A DNA stretch of 6,054 nucleotides from positions 1-6,054 of the forward strand of contig DLFZ01000156.1 in the NCBI GenBank assembly GCA_002482435.1, written 5' to 3'. This DNA is from Christensenella sp. UBA7707. Its GTDB lineage: Bacteria > Bacillota > Clostridia > Christensenellales > CAG-138. The notes beneath the pieces were generated by a model that saw only the letters and a program-made list of their open reading frames with translations, was not told where the DNA came from and made no database searches. Made by a program: the position numbers and the translations under genes. Within the stretch, counting starts at the first letter, position 1, and each line of letters opens with the position of its first letter. Positions 1-5,826 of the stretch are shown here, one piece after another.

Positions 1-84
1 TTGAAGCCGCTCACCGTAGACACGGCTACACTTTCGCGTCTTCGCCACGCTCTGCCGTGCCATACGCTTTTGTGGCTCGGCCGA

Positions 85-189
85 CCCAAACAGCATAATT
101 TGAGGCGATTTCAAGGCAGAGGAGGGCGGCATAGCGGCGCTATTCCAACCGACGACAACGCTGAAAGCGGCCAAACTATGCCGTTTGGG
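85..189. repeat. Imperfect inverted repeat in a gene-free stretch
   Basis: The plus-strand segment 85-113 and the reverse complement of 162-189 align over about 28 bases. Both begin CCCAAAC, then share GCATA and TTTG with single A/G differences between blocks, and then share a CG-TTTCA block after a one-base gap. Each arm is also self-complementary: CCAAAC at 171-176 pairs with GTTTGG at 183-188, and CAAA at 87-90 pairs with TTTG at 99-102. The spacer carries a 13-base near-palindrome at 131-143 (ATAGCG-G-CGCTAT). The differences between arms are mostly transitions, as expected of a structure kept by base pairing or of a decayed repeat. No ribosome binding site supports a gene in 1-230. The function is unknown; it may be a dispersed intergenic repeat, but only one copy is visible here. 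Confidence 0.45.
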
Positions 190-273
190 CGTGTTCGGAT
201 TGGCGCGCTATGCTTAACATAAGTTCCCCCAAAAATCAGAACGACTCTGCCAAAGCAGCGCCGTAAGTGAGCG

Positions 274-477
274 CTATGGCCTCCGTGGATACCTTGGGGA
301 ACCAGGAGGGCCATAAGGAGGTTCCGGCGGTTCATAGGGCGATTCAAATGGGCCATAGGGAGATCCGGGAGGTCTCGGATGTCTGTGCGGAGGGAAAGGC
401 GGCCCCGGTGGTCTGGGGGGACGCTGTTGCGGGCAAAGCCACGGGAAAAACCAACATAAAATGTTCCTTCTCGGCAT
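274..477 (-). CDS. Small proline-rich protein of unknown function (67 aa)
   Basis: This small protein is not recognised as a named family. The start is well supported: on the minus strand AGGAGGTGG lies a few bases before the ATG at 477. Of 67 residues, 26 are proline, with eight Pro-Pro pairs in short units such as RPP, GPP, EPPEPP and repeated PYGP/PYEP. The N-terminus (residues 2-16) is different: two Arg, then a short aromatic and hydrophobic run with two Trp and two Cys (ILCWFFPWLCP). That run is too short and proline-interrupted for a confident membrane helix or signal peptide. The rest is rich in Arg, Tyr, Gly and Glu and is probably disordered or polyproline-II. The many Pro-Pro pairs imply dependence on elongation factor P (inference). 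Coat-like, envelope-associated or cation-binding roles are possible, but nothing in the sequence decides. An intrinsic terminator lies 83 bases upstream, so it either has its own promoter at 478-560 (none convincing seen) or is controlled by read-through. Confidence 0.72.
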   Translation of the reverse strand: MPRRNILCWFFPWLCPQQRPPRPPGPPFPPHRHPRPPGSPYGPFESPYEPPEPPYGPPGSPRYPRRP

Positions 478-559
478 AAAACCACCTCCTTCTATGGCAG
501 TTTATGCGAATGAACGAAAAAGTGAGAGAAGATAGATGAAAGAATACTTGGCGAAAATG

Positions 560-608
560 AAACAAAAAAATCCTGCTGTACACAGGTTTTGACCTTCCTG
601 ACAGCAGG
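560..608 (-). terminator. Intrinsic terminator (minus strand)
   Basis: Read on the minus strand, CCTGCTGT (608-601) pairs perfectly with ACAGCAGG (579-572). One A follows, then seven T (570-564), G, and three more T. The loop contains an additional complementary pair (AGGT at 584-587 with ACCT at 592-595). This is a textbook Rho-independent terminator for a leftward transcript. No coding gene ends just upstream (to the right), so it terminates either a small RNA made from 609-848 or a leader of the proline-rich gene. Confidence 0.8.
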
Positions 609-848
609 GGGAATATGCAAAATCATGGTTGTGATACAGTAGCAGTGGGGTAGGTTGTGCCTCAAAAACGTATTCTCCGCAGTGCCAAAGCAAGGTAGGG
701 CTTGAACGCTGCGAAGCGCCCGCTTATATTGTCTCCGAACCCGAAAATGTGTGGTCAGAGGCGCGGGCGCTTATCGTAAGGCTGGTTTTGCCAGCTCGAC
801 GGTTTTCACTATCAACATATGCGCTTGCTCAAATAACGTGAAATAGAC
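609..848 (-). ncRNA. Candidate structured RNA or leader of unknown class
   Basis: About 240 bases without a supported gene lie directly upstream of a strong minus-strand terminator and contain several stems. A 10-bp stem pairs 714-723 with 763-772 and encloses a further complementary pair, CTCCGAA near 733-739 with TCAGAG near 755-760 (one G-U when read on the minus strand). CGCAG/CTGCG stems near 680-713 enclose CAAG/CTTG, and GCTGG/CCAGC form a hairpin at 781-795. The strand is inferred from the terminator only. I looked for hallmarks of RNase P RNA, tmRNA, SRP RNA, T-box and cobalamin elements and found none. A 6S-like RNA cannot be excluded, but I cannot show one. The sequence AATATAAG just before the 714-723 arm, read leftward, could be a -10 element, but no good -35 accompanies it. 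Confidence 0.3.
714..772. repeat. 10-bp perfect stem with 39-base interior
   Basis: AAGCGCCCGC at 714-723 is the exact reverse complement of GCGGGCGCTT at 763-772. The enclosed 39 bases can form a second stem, so the whole folds as a long arm. No T-run follows on either strand, so it is not a terminator. It is the most stable-looking part of the candidate RNA region. Confidence 0.6.
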
Positions 849-899
849 GCCACCCACCATCTGCAACGAAAAATTTATAATCGGCAGCTGGCGGGTGGC
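849..899. repeat. Large imperfect hairpin next to the operon terminator
   Basis: GCCACCC at 849-855 pairs with GGGTGGC at 893-899. The stem continues inward with ACCA/TGGC (one wobble on one strand), a single mismatch and CTGC/GCAG, giving about 15 base pairs. An AT-rich loop is closed by CGA/TCG. Neither strand has a T-run immediately 3' of the stem, so it is not a standard terminator. It begins exactly where the T-tract of the terminator at 900-929 ends, so in a leftward read-through transcript it would be a second, stacked hairpin. It may protect a 3' end, be part of a small RNA, or be a small repeat element. Confidence 0.6.
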
Positions 900-929
900 A
901 AAAAGCGGCGGGACTTTACCCGCAAGCTT
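900..929 (-). terminator. Intrinsic terminator of the two-component operon
   Basis: On the minus strand GCGGG (923-919) and CCCGC (912-908) enclose a six-base loop, and flanking AAGC/GCTT can extend the stem. Five T follow (904-900). It lies about 70 bases after the kinase stop codon and is the natural end of the regulator-kinase transcript. The T-tract is short, so some read-through into 899-560 is possible. Confidence 0.7.
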
Positions 930-999
930 CGGTAACAGTATCGTCTCAAATCAAAAGGGATATTCACAAAAAGGAAGTAGGCCGGGACATAAAGGCTTG

Positions 1000-2292
1000 C
1001 TATTGTTTCACGCTCTCCCCAAGCGGAAGCATGACCTTTAAGGTGAAAAACCCATCCTTTGCTTCGAAGGAGCAGTAGCCGGCATGCTTTTCCACAATCA
1101 GCTGAATGCTTTTGACGCCGAAGCCATGTTTTTCGCGGGCAGCTTCCGGCAATCCGTCGCGCATGGTGATGGTTCCCGAATAGGGGTTGCTGATGTAAAT
1201 GAGCAGCTTGTCCTTGTGCGGTTGGCAGTTGACGCGAACCGTCTTGTTCTCGGTTTCAGATACTTGTGCGGCGGCAAACACGGCGTTTTCCAAGCCGTTT
1301 GAGAGCAGTGCGCAAAGCTCCGTATCCAAAAGCGGAAGTGCGGCGGGAATGTTGGCCTTAGCGCTTAGGGTTACGCCGTGCTGCTTTGCCTTTGCGTCGA
1401 AAGAGGACAGTATCAAATTGACGGCGTTGTTTTCGCAGTATTGCGTCGGAACGATCTTATCAATATCGGCTTGCGTTTGCTGAATGTACTCATTCGCCTT
1501 ACTTAGCTCGCCTGCCGAAAGATAACCACCGAGAAGGGCAAGGTGGTGGCGCATGTCGTGACGATAAATCGCGGTTTGCCGTTCTACCTGCTGTAAGGCT
1601 AGAATTTTGTTTTTTGCCTGTTCGGATTGCCCGGCAAGCATGGCGTTGTCCATTTCCAATTGGTTGCGCCGCTGCATTTCCTCGTGATAAACAGCCACAA
1701 ATGCCACATAAAAAAGCGCCATGACCGTGGGGAGGAATTCGCTGATCATTCGAATACCCGTATACAAGGCGTCGGTATAAACGGTGGTGGCATAGTCAAA
1801 CAAGTAATAAAACAAGGGGAGGCCGCCAAACAAGAGCAGCGACTTTTTGGAATAGGTCATTGCGCGATATGCGGACATCGCGAAATAGCGGTGCAAAAAG
1901 AAGTACAACGGAATGATGGAAAGCAAATAGCATGCCTGATAGGCCAACGTCGTGCCGAACAGGTAGAGAGCAATCGTGCCGATCCATCGGGGAAGCTGGC
2001 AGCAGAAATACGCTGTTAAAACGCTGACGAGCGCCACGCCCCACGGCTTTTTGAGCACAAACACCAGCAAGAGAAAAAGCGGGAGATGCGAAATCAAAGG
2101 GTAGAGCTTTTTGGTGTTTGCAAGCCCCCAAAAGGCGTAGCATATCAACTGCACCATCAAAATGGCAACGCAAAGCGCCGCCAGCTTGCGCCATTCCTTT
2201 TTTGAGGAGCAGCCGCCGGCAAAGTTGACGGTGAGCAAAACCCCGTACAGCAAAACAAACGCGTAGTTGATTGCGCCTAAAATGACCTCCAT
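1000..2292 (-). CDS. AgrC-like membrane sensor histidine kinase (GHKL family)
   Basis: A 430-residue sensor kinase predicted to autophosphorylate on His and pass the phosphate to the LytTR regulator encoded just upstream. The first 205 residues are hydrophobic, with about six or seven membrane spans (roughly 5-24, 37-58, 65-80, 84-98, 103-134, 150-168, 186-203). No extracellular sensor domain of any size is seen, as in AgrC/VirS-type receptors. A linker (205-240) with coiled-coil-like spacing leads to the H-box RHDMRHH, with His245 the likely phosphosite, then the N-box LSNGLENA (Asn332, Asn336) and the G-box HGFGVKSI (Gly390, Gly392) of a GHKL ATPase. All expected catalytic motifs are present. 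The ATG at 2292 overlaps the end of the regulator gene by 16 bp and has AAGGGG 8 bases before it, suggesting translational coupling. The ligand is unknown, and no agrB/agrD-like genes are in the window. Family assignment is firm; the AgrC label is by architecture only. Confidence 0.92.
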   Translation of the reverse strand: MEVILGAINYAFVLLYGVLLTVNFAGGCSSKKEWRKLAALCVAILMVQLICYAFWGLANTKKLYPLISHLPLFLLLVFVLKKPWGVALVSVLTAYFCCQLPRWIGTIALYLFGTTLAYQACYLLSIIPLYFFLHRYFAMSAYRAMTYSKKSLLLFGGLPLFYYLFDYATTVYTDALYTGIRMISEFLPTVMALFYVAFVAVYHEEMQRRNQLEMDNAMLAGQSEQAKNKILALQQVERQTAIYRHDMRHHLALLGGYLSAGELSKANEYIQQTQADIDKIVPTQYCENNAVNLILSSFDAKAKQHGVTLSAKANIPAALPLLDTELCALLSNGLENAVFAAAQVSETENKTVRVNCQPHKDKLLIYISNPYSGTITMRDGLPEAAREKHGFGVKSIQLIVEKHAGYCSFEAKDGFFTLKVMLPLGESVKQ

Positions 2293-3014
2293 GCATCCAT
2301 CCCCTTTTCCGTAAATAGCTGATCCACATACGCTTTGCGCACCTGTGCGTAAAGACGGCGGGATATGGGGACGGTGCTGCCCGTGTAGGTCAGAATGTTC
2401 GTTGTGCGCAGCTCCTGAATTTGAAAAAGGTTCACGATAAACGAGCGGTGTACCCGGATGAATTCGCTCCGGGACAAAAGCGTTCCCTCATAATCCGAAA
2501 GAGGCGCGTTGAGCTCTTTTACGCTGCCGTCCGTCAAGTAAAAGCACAGCGTTCTGTTCATGACTTCCACATAAGCAAGCCTGGAAAACAAGAGATTGGC
2601 AAAGCCGTTTTGAAGCTTTATGCGCAAACCTTCCTCCGTGTTTTGGGCGGCATGGAGCAGCTTGTTTAAAATAGGAAAAAGGTTTTCCGCCGCGGCAGGC
2701 TTTAAAAGATAGGCGAATGCCTCCACCGAGTAACTCTCCACCGCAAATTCGGGCGAAGAGGTCAAAAAGGCGATCTTTATGGTTTCATCGAATGCTCTTA
2801 CTTCGTGCGCGATCTGCATGCCGTTAAAAAGCGGCATCATCACATCCAAAAGCAGAAAGTCAAAGCTGCCTTTGCGTGCATCCTCCAAAAGCGAAACGCC
2901 GTCCGAATAGGACTTGTAAGTAATTGCGGCCTTCGTTTCCCGTTTGTAAGCGTCAAGCAAGGTCGAAAGCCTGTCCAGTTCCTGTAGGTTGTCATCACAA
3001 ATCGCAATGCGCAT
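2277..3014 (-). CDS. LytTR-family response regulator (AgrA/VirR type)
   Basis: A 245-residue regulator with a receiver domain (about 1-120) and a LytTR DNA-binding domain (about 145-235), the usual size for AgrA/VirR-like proteins. Receiver signatures are complete: acidic pair Asp7-Asp8 (AICDDN), phosphoacceptor Asp57 (FLLLDVMMP), Thr85 and Lys105 (YLLKP). The LytTR part carries the typical RVHRSFIVN motif (187-195). The chosen start, MRIAICDDN, is where this family normally begins. A longer in-frame reading to 3185 would add 57 residues unlike a receiver. The local ribosome site is mediocre (GCGGGGA, about 10 bases away), while a much better AAGGAGG lies farther upstream in front of an out-of-frame ATG at 3061. 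It is followed by the kinase with a 16-bp overlap, forming an operon read leftward from the intergenic region 3015-3218. LytTR proteins bind direct-repeat sites, and the divergent promoter region is the obvious candidate target (inference). Confidence 0.92.
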   Translation of the reverse strand: MRIAICDDNLQELDRLSTLLDAYKRETKAAITYKSYSDGVSLLEDARKGSFDFLLLDVMMPLFNGMQIAHEVRAFDETIKIAFLTSSPEFAVESYSVEAFAYLLKPAAAENLFPILNKLLHAAQNTEEGLRIKLQNGFANLLFSRLAYVEVMNRTLCFYLTDGSVKELNAPLSDYEGTLLSRSEFIRVHRSFIVNLFQIQELRTTNILTYTGSTVPISRRLYAQVRKAYVDQLFTEKGMDAWRSF

Positions 3015-3058
3015 GCGAACACATCCCCGCCATCTAAATAGTCCCATACTAATTTTAC

Positions 3059-3073
3059 CATAGCCGCCTCCTT
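3059..3073 (-). promoter_or_regulatory. Strong ribosome binding site with an out-of-frame ATG
   Basis: On the minus strand AAGGAGG (3073-3067) stands five bases before an ATG (3061-3059), the best translation start in this intergenic region. The reading frame it opens begins MVKLVWDYLDGGDVFA and runs 73 codons to 2840, overlapping the first 175 bases of the regulator gene in another frame. The regulator ATG at 3014 lies inside it. It may be an upstream open reading frame that limits regulator translation, or ribosome loading there may help initiation at 3014. The encoded peptide resembles no family I know. Confidence 0.4.
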
Positions 3074-3135
3074 CGGTTCCATCCCATATCCTTACCGTTT
3101 GCAACAAAAACCACCACCTTTCGTGCAAAAGACGG

Positions 3136-3161
3136 TTGTAACGACAAAAAACTGCTATGCT
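3136..3161 (+). promoter_or_regulatory. Possible promoter for the membrane protein gene
   Basis: An extended -10 (TGC followed by TATGCT, 3153-3161) lies about 58 bases before the ATG at 3219. The nearest -35-like hexamer, TTGTAA at 3136-3141, is only 14 bases away. That is shorter than the usual 17, so the extended -10 would have to compensate or an activator would be needed. An activator would fit control by the divergent LytTR regulator. This is weak evidence on its own. Confidence 0.3.
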
Positions 3162-3218
3162 TGAATTGCGGCGAATTTGAACCAAAGCGCTGCAAAAATG
3201 CTTGGGAGGAAAGTTTCA

Positions 3219-3641
3219 ATGGAAAAGAGCAATGGTTTTCTTAAGGTGGCAGGTATCCTCATGATCATCGGCGGCGTGTTTTCGCTTATAATCGGCCTAC
3301 TCGCAATCATCGGCACAAGTGCGCTCGCAGCTACGCTCGGTGCAGAAGCCGCCGTGGGCCTGCTGATGGTAGCCTCGATTTTGGGCCTTGTTAGCGGCGT
3401 TGTTAGCTTGATTGCCGGTATCGTGGGTACAAAAAATGCCAACAAGCCCGAAAAGGCTATGACATGCATCGTTTTCGGCGGTTTGACCGTACTGTTGTCG
3501 CTTTTGGGCAGCGTTTTGAACGTTGCTGCCGGCAGTCAGTTCAACGTGGTTGGTTTGATTACAGGCTTGATCGTACCCGCGCTTTATTTGGTAGGCGCTT
3601 TTCAAAACAAAAAGCGCGCCGCAGCTGCGGAAGCGGCGTAA
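3219..3641 (+). CDS. Small four-helix membrane protein of unknown function
   Basis: A 140-residue integral membrane protein with four predicted helices (about 8-32, 46-70, 81-103, 109-127). They are rich in Gly, Ala, Ile, Leu and Val and contain several small-xxx-small packing patterns. The short charged loop between helices 2 and 3 (TKNANKPEK) and the basic, alanine-rich tail (KKRAAAAEAA) suggest both termini and the middle loop face the cytoplasm. No catalytic or binding motif is visible. It is broadly like the small four-helix DUF-type membrane proteins common in Firmicutes, but I cannot name the family. The start at 3219 is preferred over upstream codons because GGAGG stands 9 bases before it and the hydrophobic region begins soon after. 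It is divergent from the two-component operon and 81 bases ahead of the protease lipoprotein on the same strand, so co-transcription is likely. Confidence 0.8.
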   Translation: MEKSNGFLKVAGILMIIGGVFSLIIGLLAIIGTSALAATLGAEAAVGLLMVASILGLVSGVVSLIAGIVGTKNANKPEKAMTCIVFGGLTVLLSLLGSVLNVAAGSQFNVVGLITGLIVPALYLVGAFQNKKRAAAAEAA

Positions 3642-3665
3642 GCATTAAACGACAGAAACGGATAC

Positions 3666-3694
3666 GGCGGGCAGGCAGGCTTTGTCTGCCCGCC
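3666..3694 (+). other. Intercistronic hairpin without T-run
   Basis: GGCGGGCAG (3666-3674) pairs perfectly with CTGCCCGCC (3686-3694) around an 11-base loop. The following bases are ATAAAATAAAGG, so there is no U-tract on the plus strand, and none on the minus strand either. It sits between the membrane protein stop and the lipoprotein ribosome site. An mRNA-stability or processing element within one transcript is the simplest reading. Confidence 0.55.
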
Positions 3695-3722
3695 ATAAAA
3701 TAAAGGAGATCGCGTACATCGT

Positions 3723-5756
3723 ATGAAAAAATTCTTAGCCCTTTTGCTGGCTGCTACACTCGCTCTTACGCTCTTTGCCGGTTGCGGCGGCGCCACGGAA
3801 AATGAAACGCCTACAGCCCCGGTTGCAGAAACACCCATTCAGACAGCATCTGTCGAGGCTGAAGGCATTCAGTTAAGCAACCCCGGCGGTGATACTTGGA
3901 CGATCCTTGTGTATCTTTGCGGCACCGATTTGGAAACCAACGGCGGCTACGCTTCGATCAATGTGCAGGAAATGGCCCTCGCCGCCCAGTCGGACAAGGT
4001 AAACGTCATTTTTGAAACCGGCGGCACACAGCAATGGGCCATAGAAGGCATCGACCCTGCGCAAATACAGCGCTGGAAGGTAGTGCCGGAAAACATCGAG
4101 CTGGTGGACAGCCAACCTCTATCCAACATGGGCGAAGCGGAAACGTTGGGTGACTTCCTCAAATGGGGCGTTGAAACCTACCCGGCAGACAAGTATATGT
4201 GCCTCATGTGGGATCACGGCGGCGGCAGTGTAGCAGGCATTGCGGTTGATGAGCTGCATGGCGGCGATATGCTTAACCTCAAGGAACTGTCTGAGGGCTT
4301 GTCCATGGCCGGCGTGCAGTTTGAGCTTGTAGGCTTTGACGCCTGCCTCATGTCTACCATGGAAACAGCGGCGGCCTTAACGCCCTATGCGCGCTACATG
4401 GTGGCCTCCCAGGAGCTTGAACCCGGCACCGGCTGGGATTATACGGCTTGGCTCAATGCCCTTGTGGCGGATCCGACCGCGGACGGCCTTGCCGTAGGTA
4501 CGACCATTTGCGATAGCTTCTATGCAAAATGCGCCGCAGGCGGCACCGAAAGCCTTGCGACCTTGGCTGTTACCGACCTTTCACAAATCCCAGCGCTTAC
4601 CTCGGCCTTTAACGCGATGGCTGCCGAAATGAAGGGCTTTACCTCTGAAACGGAAAAGCTGCAGCCTTTGACGCAGGCCATCGTGAGGGCGGAAAACTAC
4701 GGCGGCAACAACGACAGCGAAGGCTACACCAACATGGTGGATTTGGGCGACTTGACCCTTTGCTCCGAGGGCGTGCTCAGTGATACCGGCGATGCGCTGC
4801 TCGAGGCCCTTTTTGCAGCGGTACCCTACCATGTAGCGGGCGAGGGACGGCAAAGAAGCAATGGCCTGTCGATCTACGTACCCTTGGCTGTAGCAGAGGG
4901 TGAGCTTGACAACTATGCCATGCTGGCGGCGACCAGCGGTGAATACTTGCGCTTCTTGGAAGGGCTGTACGACTGGACGATACCCGAAGGTGTGGTTATC
5001 AGCCAGCCTGTGTTTGCGGACGGGGAGCAGGCTCCTTCTATGGAACAGACATCCGTGGACGATGTCGAAGCCGCGCAAGCTCTGAATGCCGAGGAATTCG
5101 CGCTCGCATTCACCACCTCGCTCACTGAGGAAGGCTCCATCCTTCTTGATATGACCGAAGGCGCAGACATCATAAGCACCGTGGCCTTCAACCTGTATTA
5201 TCAGGACGATGATAGCAATTCCCTGTGGTATTTGGGCAGTGATTTTGACATCAACCAAAACGACGAGGGAACGCAATACTGGGACAATTACAGAAATGTG
5301 TGGACGATCATCAACGACAATCTCTGCATGATGGTGGCACTTGGCTTTACCGACGCCTACATCCTTTACACCGTACCTGTGCAGGTGAACGGCAGCCCCA
5401 CCAACTTGCGTATGCTCTACCACCGCGATACCGGTGCGTACGAGGTGATCGGTACTTGGGATGGCATCGACAGCGAAAGCGGCATGAGTAGCCGCGACGT
5501 GAGGAAATTGCAGGATGGCGATTTGGTGGAATTCGTGTTTGATGCATGTGATTTGACCACCGGCGAGGACGCATCCTTTGTGAGCGGCGGCTTTACCGTA
5601 AGCGGCGCTGTTGTTGCGGAGGAAGCAACCCTGTTTGATGGCGTTTACTACTACCAATACGAAATTACCGACATCTTCGGCAATGTTTATCAAAGCGATT
5701 TTGCCGTGCTCGAATCCATAAACGGGGAAATCGTTGTGGAAATGGCGAACCAGTAG
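3723..5756 (+). CDS. Clostripain-like (C11) cysteine peptidase lipoprotein
   Basis: A 677-residue surface lipoprotein with a C11 (clostripain family) cysteine peptidase domain. Residues 1-21 are a lipoprotein signal peptide ending LFAGC, with Cys21 the lipidated residue (Phe at -3 is slightly atypical). A Thr/Pro/Glu/Ala-rich tether (22-55) follows. The peptidase spans about 58-420. The catalytic His is His165 in WDHGGG and the nucleophile is Cys208 in GFDACLMSTMET, 43 residues apart, as is usual for the family. Asp206, two residues before the Cys, matches the S1-pocket Asp of characterised C11 enzymes and suggests cleavage after Arg/Lys (inference). Residues about 430-677 form an extra C-terminal region rich in aromatic and beta-prone sequence that I do not recognise. 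The only basic residue between the catalytic His and Cys is Lys187, so the usual self-processing site is not obvious. The ribosome site AAAGGAG is 14 bases from the ATG, longer than usual; no nearer in-frame start exists. Natural substrate unknown. Confidence 0.9.
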   Translation: MKKFLALLLAATLALTLFAGCGGATENETPTAPVAETPIQTASVEAEGIQLSNPGGDTWTILVYLCGTDLETNGGYASINVQEMALAAQSDKVNVIFETGGTQQWAIEGIDPAQIQRWKVVPENIELVDSQPLSNMGEAETLGDFLKWGVETYPADKYMCLMWDHGGGSVAGIAVDELHGGDMLNLKELSEGLSMAGVQFELVGFDACLMSTMETAAALTPYARYMVASQELEPGTGWDYTAWLNALVADPTADGLAVGTTICDSFYAKCAAGGTESLATLAVTDLSQIPALTSAFNAMAAEMKGFTSETEKLQPLTQAIVRAENYGGNNDSEGYTNMVDLGDLTLCSEGVLSDTGDALLEALFAAVPYHVAGEGRQRSNGLSIYVPLAVAEGELDNYAMLAATSGEYLRFLEGLYDWTIPEGVVISQPVFADGEQAPSMEQTSVDDVEAAQALNAEEFALAFTTSLTEEGSILLDMTEGADIISTVAFNLYYQDDDSNSLWYLGSDFDINQNDEGTQYWDNYRNVWTIINDNLCMMVALGFTDAYILYTVPVQVNGSPTNLRMLYHRDTGAYEVIGTWDGIDSESGMSSRDVRKLQDGDLVEFVFDACDLTTGEDASFVSGGFTVSGAVVAEEATLFDGVYYYQYEITDIFGNVYQSDFAVLESINGEIVVEMANQ

Positions 5757-5765
5757 GATGGCTAT

Positions 5766-5806
5766 GGTCCCCCGGTCGCGCTTCAAAGCCGGGGGACCCA
5801 ATTTTT
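5766..5806 (+). terminator. Strong intrinsic terminator after the lipoprotein gene
   Basis: GGTCCCCCGG (5766-5775) pairs perfectly over 10 bp with CCGGGGGACC (5789-5798), followed by CAA and five T (5802-5806). It begins 10 bases after the lipoprotein stop. Only the plus strand has the T-run. It lies just 20 bases before the start of the next gene. Confidence 0.88.
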
Positions 5807-5826
5807 ATGGAAGAGGGAGAAAGGAT

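Noticed and set aside
1..222. Plus-strand 73-codon frame starting TTG at the window edge
   Set aside because: No ribosome binding site can be seen and it runs through the inverted repeat; composition (many Arg, His, Cys) looks like translated non-coding DNA.
111..485. Minus-strand 124-codon frame overlapping the proline-rich gene
   Set aside because: It lies in another frame of the same strand, lacks its own ribosome site and extends through the inverted repeat. The strong Shine-Dalgarno site fits the ATG at 477 instead.
502..693. Minus-strand 63-codon frame in the structured region
   Set aside because: It starts at a TTG without a ribosome binding site and reads straight through the intrinsic terminator at 560-608.
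478..999. RNase P RNA, tmRNA, SRP RNA, T-box or a tRNA in the structured region
   Set aside because: None of the conserved sequence blocks of these RNAs was found on either strand by eye, so only an unassigned structured RNA is proposed.
1796..2329. Minus-strand 177-codon frame across the kinase N-terminus
   Set aside because: A different frame within the kinase gene. Residues are Arg/His/Cys-rich as in shadow frames, and the kinase frame has all expected membrane spans and motifs.
3015..3185. N-terminal extension of the response regulator to 3185
   Set aside because: The added 57 residues do not resemble a receiver, and the family normally begins at MRIAICDDN. No suitable ribosome site fits the longer starts.
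4581..5801. Antisense 406-codon frame opposite the protease
   Set aside because: Long only because of codon bias in the true gene; it starts inside the terminator, has no ribosome site and shows no domain pattern.
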